Assembly (NCBI RefSeq): GCF_002849595.1
Contig: NZ_NRQR01000017.1
Span: 1-58,775, forward strand
Length of the DNA stretch: 58,775 bases
Reading direction: 5' to 3'
From: Luteimonas rhizosphaerae
GTDB lineage: Bacteria; Pseudomonadota; Gammaproteobacteria; Xanthomonadales; Xanthomonadaceae
Under the pieces are notes generated by a model. It was not told the DNA's origin, did no database searches, and saw only the letters and a list, made by a program, of their open reading frames with translations. The translations under genes were made by a program, and so were the position numbers. Shown here piece after piece: positions 10,888 to 20,442 of the stretch; within the stretch, counting starts at the first letter, position 1, and each line of letters starts with the position of its first letter.

Positions 10888-12009
10888 TCAACCGAAGAGG
10901 TGGCGAGACACGTCGGGATTCCCCTTCCGCCACATCACTGTATCCAGTAGGTAATGGTGGATGTTGATGAAGATCCAGAAGAGATAGAAGAACAGCAGTC
11001 CGCCAAAGACATCCCGGTCGTACGGAACCAGCGTATTCAGCGTTTCGGGCAGCACCCAGAATCCGAGATAGCCGAGGATGAAGCCGAATGCGGCAAACAT
11101 CACAAGGCGAATAGTGCGCCCCACTTGATTTCCGGCAATTGATAATTGTGTGGTGCGCGCTCTATTGGACTGGAACCGCCAGACCACCGCCATGTACTGC
11201 AGGGAATGGAACATCGGAACCCACAGCAGAACGATCGGATCCCGGATCAGTAGCCAGGCATAGATCGAAACGCAGTACGCCAGCAGACCGTTCCATGCGA
11301 TGCCCGTGCTGCGCTTCTGGACCTGCAGCCGGTGCAGTAGCGTTGTCAACGTTGCAGCACAGCAGGCTCCGGAGACGATAAGCGCCCAGAAGGGTACGGG
11401 GATGACGAAGTACTCGACGCCCCAGTATTCCCGAGTGGACTGCGCGATGAGATGGTTGGCTAGGAGCCACGCGAAAATCCAGGTGGCGTGCGCGTTGCGG
11501 AGGAGCCAGCGCTTCTGTGCATCGCCATAGAAGCGGCGTTTCAGCACCGCGTCCACCATGGCCATGCCGTAGCCCTGCTTGGCGTAATGCCAACCGACGA
11601 GAAAGAACATCGCGTTGGCCGCCAGGCCGAGCCCCCGAGCACTTTCGGTCACCACCATGACCGCGAGGGCGCACAAGATCAGGAGTGGCGCGGTTACTCC
11701 GATATGCAGATAGCGCGCGCGCAGTTCCGGGCTGTAAGTCGGCGAACTCAGTTTGTCGCGGAACCCGGAGTAGAAGATCTGGTACGAGTGTGCGAAGTGC
11801 GGGTGGTTGATAATGTTGGCGATCGCGAGGGTCACGCCGAGTGACCATGCGCGCGCCTCGCTGCCGTTACCGAGCCAGAGTCGCAACGAGAGCAGGGCAA
11901 TCAGAGAGCCGCCGCCGAGCAGCGCGAAATCCAGGAACGGACCGAACAGGTAGCGCTCCTGCGTACGCGCAGCTTGACCAGTGCGAGCCGATGTCGAGAT
12001 GGACGACAT
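10888..12009 (-). CDS. Unrecognised multi-pass membrane protein of the pilA locus, histidine-rich motifs
   Basis: I do not recognise a named family. The 373-aa product has about eight to ten hydrophobic segments. Conserved-looking histidine clusters sit at or near membrane edges: NHPHFAHSYQIFY, GWHYAKQGYG, MFHSLQY and, near the C-terminus, NIHHYLLDTVMWR. That pattern resembles di-iron or metal-dependent membrane enzymes (for example Brp/Blh-like or desaturase-like proteins), but this is only resemblance. The ATG at 12009 has GGGGAA a few bases upstream, located directly after the T tract of the pilA terminator. Expression may therefore depend on read-through from pilA. The base composition is visibly less GC-rich than the flanking pil genes, suggesting a variable or acquired cassette. 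A role in pilin modification or assembly is inferred from position only. Confidence 0.75.
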   Translation of the reverse strand: MSSISTSARTGQAARTQERYLFGPFLDFALLGGGSLIALLSLRLWLGNGSEARAWSLGVTLAIANIINHPHFAHSYQIFYSGFRDKLSSPTYSPELRARYLHIGVTAPLLILCALAVMVVTESARGLGLAANAMFFLVGWHYAKQGYGMAMVDAVLKRRFYGDAQKRWLLRNAHATWIFAWLLANHLIAQSTREYWGVEYFVIPVPFWALIVSGACCAATLTTLLHRLQVQKRSTGIAWNGLLAYCVSIYAWLLIRDPIVLLWVPMFHSLQYMAVVWRFQSNRARTTQLSIAGNQVGRTIRLVMFAAFGFILGYLGFWVLPETLNTLVPYDRDVFGGLLFFYLFWIFINIHHYLLDTVMWRKGNPDVSRHLFG

Positions 12010-12019
12010 GAAGTTCCCC

Positions 12020-12055
12020 AAAAAAAAAGCCCTGGCGCACTTGCACCAGAGCTTT
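12020..12055 (-). terminator. Strong intrinsic terminator of pilA
   Basis: Minus-strand RNA forms AAAGCTCTGGTGCA-AG-TGCGCCAGGGCTTT, with a GU and one AC interruption, followed by an unbroken T run corresponding to A12020-A12028 on the plus strand. It lies 33 bp beyond the pilA stop. The ribosome-binding site of the next gene starts immediately after the T tract. Confidence 0.92.
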
Positions 12056-12087
12056 GATCGCGCGAGTGCGCTAGGTTGTAGCGAATG

Positions 12088-12546
12088 TTACGGCGCCGGC
12101 GTCGGACCAGCGTTACGGCATTCAGCCGGAACGTACTTGAACGCGGCAGCAGGCGTCGTGGAGCAGGCCCAATTGATCGGCGCAGCGGCATCGGCCTGCG
12201 TGGGAGTCCAAATCATGGTCGGATCAGCATCACCGCCCGTGTTCTGGGTAACGGTGGTCACAACACCCGTAACAGGCGTGATCGTGATGGTATCAACGTA
12301 ATCCGTCGCACCCTGGTCGAAAACAAATCCAGAATTCGCGGCAGTGACACCAGCGAGACCGTTGTTCAATGAGGAGACCGTTTCCGCAACCGCCAGCTTC
12401 GCCGGCGCCGTCTGGGCAACGGCTTCCGACACGCGGGCGCGGACGGTGTAGTCCTGGTACGCCGGCAGGGCGATCGCAACAAGGATGCCGAGGATCGCGA
12501 TGACGATCATCAGCTCGATCAGGGTGAAGCCCTTCTGTACTTTCAT
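12088..12546 (-). CDS. pilA: Type IV major pilin PilA
   Basis: Structural subunit of the type IVa pilus. The start at 12546 gives a 152-aa prepilin with a six-residue leader and the cleavage motif [18 protein letters not shown]. Mature Phe1 and Glu5 are present. The hydrophobic alpha1-N helix continues to [19 protein letters not shown]-terminal disulfide loop is suggested by the two cysteines in [18 protein letters not shown], followed by a short Pro-rich tail. An AGGGGAT ribosome-binding site precedes the ATG. A sigma-54 promoter (12643-12658) and an intrinsic terminator bracket it as a monocistronic unit under PilSR control. GC content is lower than in neighbouring genes, as is common for variable pilin loci. 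Confidence 0.97.
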   Translation of the reverse strand: MKVQKGFTLIELMIVIAILGILVAIALPAYQDYTVRARVSEAVAQTAPAKLAVAETVSSLNNGLAGVTAANSGFVFDQGATDYVDTITITPVTGVVTTVTQNTGGDADPTMIWTPTQADAAAPINWACSTTPAAAFKYVPAECRNAGPTPAP

Positions 12547-12642
12547 GGTGTATCCCCTAGGAGTGGTGTTTTTCACGTGCCGCGTGGCCGGCTGGTGCCG
12601 ATCCGTGGGCAGCCGTGCGACTTGCACGTGCGAAGAGGTAGA

Positions 12643-12658
12643 CGCACAAGCCGTGCCA
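12643..12658 (-). promoter_or_regulatory. Sigma-54 (-24/-12) promoter of pilA
   Basis: The minus strand reads TGGCACGGCTTGTGCG. It matches the consensus TGGCACG-N4-TTGCW with the GG and GC doublets correctly spaced; the first T of TTGC is G. It lies about 97 bp upstream of the pilA ATG, predicting a transcript start near 12632 and an ~85-nt leader. PilR encoded at 4501-5904 is the expected activator. Confidence 0.85.
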
Positions 12659-12781
12659 ACTTCTTTCGGGCGGATGAACCGCACCTGCACGTGACTAAAT
12701 GCCCGATTCAGCAAGCCCGACGCACAGATCGCATGTCCTTGAACGGCCACTACGCGTCACTTAGCGACGCAACGCGTCGTT

Positions 12782-13501
12782 TCAGGGGTTCGCCGACGTT
12801 GTCGTCGTTCGACGCGGCATGCCCGAGGGGTCCAGCAGCATCGCGCCCTCGCCCCGGCGCGAGAGGATTGGCACCTGCCGCAGGTCTTGCCGCTCGTCTC
12901 CAGCGGCGCGGATGTCCGCGTCAGACACGCTATCGGCCGCGGGCGTTGAGTTCTTGAGCAAGGCCGGTGCGATTTCCGGATACGGCCGGTAGTACCCAGG
13001 CGTGCGTTCGATGCCGGCGCCGCCAGCCATGAAGGCCTCGATGACCGCGCTGCGTTCCGCAGGGTCGTCCGGCATGCGCGTGCCGACGAGTTGCGGCCCT
13101 GTCCAGGACAGGCGCCGCCACTCGGGGCGACTGGCCCGGGCGAGGTCGGCATCACTGATCTCGTTGGCGAACACCAGGGTGAACACCTCAGGCGTGCCGA
13201 CGAGGAACACTGGCCGCCCCTGCCACAGCGTGTGCAGCCCGTAGCCGAGGAAGGCGATCTGGCAGAGCGCGATGACCGCGAGATCGAAGCGCAGGCTGGG
13301 CTTGCCCTCGCGGTAGACGATCAGGGTCAACAGCGGGCCGGCGGTCAGGTCGATGGCGAGCATCACCAGCAGGACGCGATCGAGCCCGGCGACGCGATGC
13401 AGCGCGTACGGGTACCAGAGCAGGAATGCGGTGATCGCGATGCCGCCGATGACGACGATGCTGAGGAGCAAGTGGGTGGCGGCGGCTTTCCAGCGGGTCA
13501 T
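12782..13501 (-). CDS. TfpX/TfpZ-family type IV pilin accessory protein
   Basis: The 239-aa product has three N-terminal hydrophobic helices with the family-like pattern MTRWKAAATHLLLS, LWYPYAL and IDLTAGPLLTLIVYREGKPSLR. A further helix IAFLGYGLHTLWQGRP is followed by a soluble C-terminal domain (VFLVGTPEVFTLV onward). In Pseudomonas, TfpX/TfpY/TfpZ proteins are encoded beside particular pilA alleles and are needed for normal surface piliation by those alleles. Here the gene lies on the same strand upstream of pilA, whereas the Pseudomonas relatives are usually downstream. The ATG at 13501 was chosen because the hydrophobic domain follows directly and an AGGA lies upstream. The longer frame starts inside a REP element. 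Assignment is by recall of the family pattern. Confidence 0.8.
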   Translation of the reverse strand: MTRWKAAATHLLLSIVVIGGIAITAFLLWYPYALHRVAGLDRVLLVMLAIDLTAGPLLTLIVYREGKPSLRFDLAVIALCQIAFLGYGLHTLWQGRPVFLVGTPEVFTLVFANEISDADLARASRPEWRRLSWTGPQLVGTRMPDDPAERSAVIEAFMAGGAGIERTPGYYRPYPEIAPALLKNSTPAADSVSDADIRAAGDERQDLRQVPILSRRGEGAMLLDPSGMPRRTTTTSANP

Positions 13502-13641
13502 ATGGGCAACTGTCCTGTGGGCTGGGCTCTGTGTAAGGCGTTGCATGGCGGCTTGCAAGCAGATTGGACGGGGCACTGCTCCGGCGCTGGTCGGGTGCCC
13601 GCCAACGCACATGGCCTTGCGGACCATCCTGTAAGCGCGCG

Positions 13642-13715
13642 CCTGCAGGAGCGCGCTTGCGCGCGAGCTTTCGGTTGCCGGGGAAAAGCATCGCGCGCGA
13701 GCGCGCTCCTGCAGG
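13642..13715. repeat. Inverted REP pair (BIME-like)
   Basis: Two 25-bp arms, 13642-13666 and 13691-13715, are inverted copies that differ at a single base and are separated by 24 bp. Each begins or ends in CCTGCAGGAGCGCGCT and contains an internal GCGCGC...GCGCGC dyad. Together they form a long cruciform or mRNA stem-loop in the spacer between the Nudix gene and the tfpX-like gene. The remainder of 13502-13856 shows no gene. Confidence 0.85.
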
Positions 13716-13856
13716 TTCAATGGCGTTTGCGGGAAGCCGGCTGCTTCGTACGATCAGGACACGTCGGTTGGCGTGACGCTCACTCGGGGCGGCGTCCGCT
13801 GGCCGGGTCGAGACGCCTTATGCCGCTATCGACGGAGGGCCCGTGCTTTCCGCAGC

Positions 13857-14804
13857 TCAACGCGACGGCCACAGACTCCGAATCGCCGCAATGCCCTGCG
13901 CCCCATGGAAGCGGGCCTCTGCGATGTCGTCCGGCCCCAGACCGCCGATTGCGTAGATCGGCAGCGCGGTGCATTCCCGCAGGGCGGAAAACGCAGGCCA
14001 GCCGATGCCGGGGATGCCGGGATGGCTCGGGGTGTCGCGGATGTGGCCGAGCACGACGAAATCGCAGCCGATCGCTTCGGCCATGCGCAGGTCGTCGAGG
14101 TCATGGCAGGACGCGGCCAGCGGCACGTCGTCCGGCACGGGGCGCGCGCCCTGCTCGTGCAGCGCGTGCGACGACAGGTGCAGTCCGGTCCCGATTGCGC
14201 GCGCGATGTCGACCGGGCCATTGAACAGCAGCTCGGCGTGCTGGCGGCGGCAGAGCGCGACTGCAGCCTCGAGCAGCGCGGCCTGCCGCGCGGGGTCGAG
14301 GCCGGGCAGGCGGCACTGGACGCGGCGTATGCCGCCAGCCAGGGCGGTCTCGAGTTGTCGCAGCCAGACATCGGTGTCGTCATCCGGCAGCGGCGTGACC
14401 AGATAGCGATCGGGGCCGCGCAGGGCCGCGACGACGGGGAGATCCGCGGGCGGCATGGAGTAGCGGGCGAGGCGATCGGGCGCGACCCAGGTCAGGGCCT
14501 GCCCTTCGCGCCCTTTCGGCGTGCCACGCCACGCGGCAATGCGGCGTACGTCAAGGCGCAGGCGCTTGTGCGCATAGGCCTGCGGCACGGTGATCAGCGC
14601 CGGACCGATGTCGACCTGAATGCCGAGCTCCTCGTCCAGCTCGCGCGTCAGCGCCTGCTCAGGCGTTTCGTCGGGTTCGCGCTTGCCGCCGGGAAATTCC
14701 CAGAGGCCGGCCATGTCCTGGCTCGGCGTGCGTCGCGACAGCAGGATGCGGCCACGCTTGTCGGTGATGACACCGGCGACGACCTCGATGATGCGTTGGT
14801 TCAT
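13857..14804 (-). CDS. Nudix hydrolase fused to a thiamine-phosphate-synthase-like domain (MutT-ThiE type)
   Basis: The N-terminal ~130 residues are a MutT-type Nudix domain with a complete Nudix box: GGKREPDETPEQAL continuing into TRELDEELGI at about 39-62. This type of domain sanitises 8-oxo-dGTP. The C-terminal ~180 residues resemble a ThiE/TenI TIM barrel (LHLSSHALHEQ, ASCHDLDDLRMAEAIGCDFVVLGHI, PIYAIGGLGPDDI). The fusion is known in Pseudomonas and xanthomonads, often next to secA, and the second domain's activity is undefined. The 315-aa length fits the fusion. The gene is downstream of secA on the same strand, separated by a secA terminator and a long spacer, so it is probably transcribed separately. 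Confidence 0.93.
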   Translation of the reverse strand: MNQRIIEVVAGVITDKRGRILLSRRTPSQDMAGLWEFPGGKREPDETPEQALTRELDEELGIQVDIGPALITVPQAYAHKRLRLDVRRIAAWRGTPKGREGQALTWVAPDRLARYSMPPADLPVVAALRGPDRYLVTPLPDDDTDVWLRQLETALAGGIRRVQCRLPGLDPARQAALLEAAVALCRRQHAELLFNGPVDIARAIGTGLHLSSHALHEQGARPVPDDVPLAASCHDLDDLRMAEAIGCDFVVLGHIRDTPSHPGIPGIGWPAFSALRECTALPIYAIGGLGPDDIAEARFHGAQGIAAIRSLWPSR

Positions 14805-15407
14805 TGCCCCGCCTTTGACCGATTGCAGGCCGAGGTTAGGGGCGCGGGATGACGATTGCCAATGCTGTGAGGGGCTGCAGACGGGAGAAGCCCGGCTGCC
14901 GCGCTGGCTATACGGGGATATCGACGCTGGACCTGTTCGCGGCGACGCACCAGGCCAAGGCGACGTCGAGGGTGCTCAAGCCGTTTCCCTGGCCCGGACG
15001 CCGGGCGGGACCGACGGGTTGGCAGGCTGCCGACCGAAGTCGTCCGCATCCGCCCTGGGGCACCTTCTCCCGCAGGCGGGAGGATGGCCCTTAAGCCGAC
15101 GCCATGCGGGGCACCTCGCCTGGCCAGCGGCACAAGTCGGCCCGTCGCGCCGGGTGAGGCGGCTTGCCAGCGGACGCTCGGCACCAGCCCGCCCTGGGGC
15201 GCACTCCCTTTTCGCCCGCGCCTGCGCGCGTTCCTGGTCGCCGGAATAACGCCTGACGGTGGTCGCATTCCGGCCAGTAGGCGCGAGCGCGTAACGTGCC
15301 TGTGCCGATGCAGCTCGTTTCGCCTCCACCAGTGCTTCCGTTTTTGCCCCGTGACTGCAACCGCCGCGACGCCGCGCCACGCGGTCAAAGCCCTGCCAGG
15401 CTTCCCC
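14805..15407. other. ~600-bp spacer between secA terminator and the Nudix gene
   Basis: I see no credible gene. Frames open here are Arg/Pro/Ala-rich and lack homology I recognise. Small palindromes occur: TCCCGC-AG-GCGGGA at about 15067-15080, and GCCGGAAT (15240-15247) facing ATTCCGGC (15267-15274), followed by a GGCGCGAGCGCG repeat-like string. These look like decayed REP-type sequence. Confidence 0.5.
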
Positions 15408-15438
15408 ACAAAACGGAAACCGCCGCTTGCGCGGCGGT
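15408..15438 (-). terminator. Intrinsic terminator of secA
   Basis: The minus strand forms ACCGCCGC-GCAA-GCGGCGGT (plus-strand 15419-15438) followed by TTCCGTTTT. It lies about 30 bp beyond the secA stop. Confidence 0.88.
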
Positions 15439-15470
15439 CTCCAGGTGCGTGCCGACGACGCGGGCGTCGG

Positions 15471-18191
<2,721 letters not shown>

Positions 18192-18305
18192 TGGAGTCCC
18201 GAAATCTGGAATCGGAGTGCGGCCCGGGCACGGACGCCGGCAGCCGCATTGAAAAAAGGGCGCTGGGCGCCCTTTCGATTGGCAACGCGCATTGTAGCTC
18301 GGGGC

Positions 18306-18550
18306 GAGCGGGGACGTTTGCAAGGCACTGCCTTGCGCCCCCGCGAGCGCCCGGAGCGGCTGCGCCGCGCAGGGCCGGAACGAGGAGCGGCGTTTGCAAG
18401 CCACGGGCTTGCGCCGCGACGAGCGCCGAAGCCGCCATGCGGCGCAGGCCGGACGAGCGGAGGCGTCTGCAAGGCACCGCTTTGGGCCCTTGCGAGCGCC
18501 CGGCGGCGCCGACCCGCGCAGGGCCGGACGAGGCGCGGCGTTGGCGAGCA
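18306..18550. repeat. Degenerate ~75-bp tandem repeat, three copies plus a partial fourth, upstream of secA
   Basis: Copies begin with CGTTTGCAAG-like strings at 18315, 18391, 18464 and (partial) 18539, giving periods of 76, 73 and 75 bp. Each contains GAGCGCC, a GC-rich dyad and GCGCAGGGCCGGAACGAG or a variant (GCGCAGGCCGGACGAG). Copies 1 and 2 each hold a hairpin whose two arms differ in concert (GCAAGGCA/TGCCTTGC versus GCAAGCC/GGCTTGC), while copy 3 is degraded. The array lies between the M23 gene stop and the secA start. Confidence 0.85.
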
Positions 18551-18732
18551 ATCGACCTACGGCCTCAAGAGCCGCGGAACAGGCCGTCCAACACGGTCCC
18601 GCGCTCTTTTTGCAGGACCGCCGGACACGGTACCGGCGACAGCCTCAACTAGCCCTTTTCCCTGCGGCGGCCGAGGGTCCGAGCACTTGCCGGGCGGCGC
18701 GCGCGCTCCGCCAGCAGACAGAACCGAGCGGC

Positions 18733-19644
18733 TTACTGCCGGCTCACGCCCATGTCGCCGAGGAACTTGCGCGGATTCTGCACGCGACCGTTCTCCCAGA
18801 CTTCGAAATGCACGTGGGCGCCGGTCGAGCGGCCGGTCGAGCCGGCCTTGGCGATCTCCTGGCCGACGCGCACCAGATCACCCACCTTCACCACGTTGCG
18901 CGAGTTGTGCGCGTAGCGGGTCACGTAGCCGTTACCGTGATCGACCTCGACCACGTTGCCGTAGCCGCCACGCACGCCCGAATAGCTGACGACGCCATTG
19001 GCGACGCTCATCACCGGGTCGCCGGTGCGGGCGTCGAAATCGATGCCCTTGTGGAACTGGCCACCGCGGCCGAACGGATCGGCGCGGTAGCCGTAGCTCG
19101 ACGTCATGTAACTGCTGGCGACCGGCGAGCGCGACGGCATCGCGTTCTGCTCCAGCGTGCGATCGAACAGCAGCGCCTCGAGGACCGACAGCTGCTGCCC
19201 CGAGCGAGCCAGATCGCCCTCCAGCGCCAGCATGCCGTCGGTCAGCTTGCGCGCCGGCATGTCGGTGGCCGCCTCGGCACCACCGAGGCCGACCGGCCGG
19301 TCGAAATCGAATTCGCCGCCTTCCATGCCGGCGCCGCGGGCGAGGCGATCGCCGAGGGCGTTGAGCCGGTTGGCCTGGGCCTGCAGCTCGCCCATGCGGG
19401 CGGCCAGTGCGTTGACCTCACGCTGGGCCTCGCGCCGGGTCTGCTCGAGGCTGGTCTCGTGCGCGGCGGCGACGGCGTTGAGACGGGTCATCTCGGCGGC
19501 GTTCATCGCACCGGCGCCGAGCATGCCGGCTGCGGCGATGACGATGGCCATCGAGACCGGCTTCTGTGCGGCGAGGCCGCGGGCGCTGCGGGCCAGCTGG
19601 ATCGCACGGCCACGCATATCATGCAACACGCTGTGTAGAGTCAT
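18733..19644 (-). CDS. Membrane-anchored M23 family peptidoglycan endopeptidase (LytM type)
   Basis: The 303-aa protein has one N-terminal membrane segment (about 29-48), a periplasmic coiled-coil stretch (ETSLEQTRREAQREVNALAARM...) and a C-terminal M23 domain. The zinc-ligand and catalytic motifs are intact: FHKGIDFDA (HxxxD), VTRYAHN and AHVHFEVWENG (HxH). It is therefore probably an active DD-endopeptidase rather than a degenerate LytM activator. The gene lies upstream of secA on the same strand, an order seen in Pseudomonas and Xanthomonas. The start codon is only 8 bp from the divergent dciA start, so promoters must overlap coding sequence, or the true start is the Met at residue 10 or later. 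Confidence 0.93.
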   Translation of the reverse strand: MTLHSVLHDMRGRAIQLARSARGLAAQKPVSMAIVIAAAGMLGAGAMNAAEMTRLNAVAAAHETSLEQTRREAQREVNALAARMGELQAQANRLNALGDRLARGAGMEGGEFDFDRPVGLGGAEAATDMPARKLTDGMLALEGDLARSGQQLSVLEALLFDRTLEQNAMPSRSPVASSYMTSSYGYRADPFGRGGQFHKGIDFDARTGDPVMSVANGVVSYSGVRGGYGNVVEVDHGNGYVTRYAHNSRNVVKVGDLVRVGQEIAKAGSTGRSTGAHVHFEVWENGRVQNPRKFLGDMGVSRQ

Positions 19645-19652
19645 GAGTCCAA

Positions 19653-20120
19653 ATGTCTGATTTCAGGTCCAAACCCAAGCCGTCCCGCATCGGTGCGCCA
19701 ACGGCGGCACTCGATGCCTTGCTGGAAGGCACGTCGGCCGATCCGATCCGTCGGGCCATCTGGCTCGACGCACTGGACCGCCGTCTGGTTCCCCTGCTGC
19801 CTCCGGCGCTGGCCCCGCATGCACGGTTGGCGAACGTCGATCGCGGCAGGTTGGTCTTCCTCGTCGATTCGCCCATCTGGCACGCCAGGCTGCGCCTGTC
19901 GGCCGATGTGCTGCTCGACGCCGCCCGGTCCATCGGGCTGGATGTCAGTGACATCGTGGTCAGGACGTCGACGACGCCGTTGCGCCCCACTGCAACCGCC
20001 GCATCCCCCTCCGCCGGTCACACCCCGAGCCCGGCCGCCCGCGATGCCTTGCGTGCGGTGGTGGCCTCGTTGCGGGCCCCGGAGCCGGAAACCGGTGCGG
20101 ACGACACGTCGCAATCCTGA
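19653..20120 (+). CDS. dciA: DciA-family (DUF721) replicative helicase loader
   Basis: The 155-aa product matches the DUF721/DciA layout: an N-terminal ~100-residue KH-like domain (IWLDALDRRLVPLLPPALAPHARLANVDRGRLVFLVDSPIWHARLR, with the conserved aromatic-His stretch) and a disordered Pro/Ala-rich C-terminus. DciA is the ancestral loader or partner of DnaB in bacteria without dnaC. A location between secA and lpxC is typical for gammaproteobacteria such as Pseudomonas. It is transcribed divergently from the M23 gene and is the only plus-strand gene between 5.9 and 40.4 kb. Confidence 0.9.
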   Translation: MSDFRSKPKPSRIGAPTAALDALLEGTSADPIRRAIWLDALDRRLVPLLPPALAPHARLANVDRGRLVFLVDSPIWHARLRLSADVLLDAARSIGLDVSDIVVRTSTTPLRPTATAASPSAGHTPSPAARDALRAVVASLRAPEPETGADDTSQS

Positions 20121-20442
20121 TCCTGGCGGCTATTCGTAAACGTCAAAGCGTCGTGAAGAGCCGCGAGGAGGGGGCATCCTACCGGCCAAACCGGTGGCGG
20201 AAGTTAACCCGGAATTAAAATTCCAGAAGGAATAAGTAAAGCTTTCGTTAGCGGAAGGCTCTGGCCTGAACCCTCGACGCGTTCCGGGACGCGCGTTCAG
20301 TACGGGTTGGGCGCCTGGACAGTGGGCGCCGCCTCGAGCCGAGAGGGGAAGACCGAGGCCGGCTGCCCGGACGCGGACCACGCCGTGTCGGAGGTGAGGG
20401 CCACCCCGCAATACCGCGCAACGAGCGCTGCGGCCCGCCGGC
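20121..20442. other. 322-bp dciA-lpxC intergenic region with an AT-rich patch
   Basis: No gene is seen. Bases about 20190-20265 are strikingly AT-rich for this genome and contain short dyads: ACCGGCCAAACCGGT at about 20180-20194 and GGAATTAAAATTCC at about 20211-20224. This could hold a promoter or the shared end of the convergent dciA and lpxC transcripts. I could not assign a clear T-tailed terminator. Confidence 0.4.
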
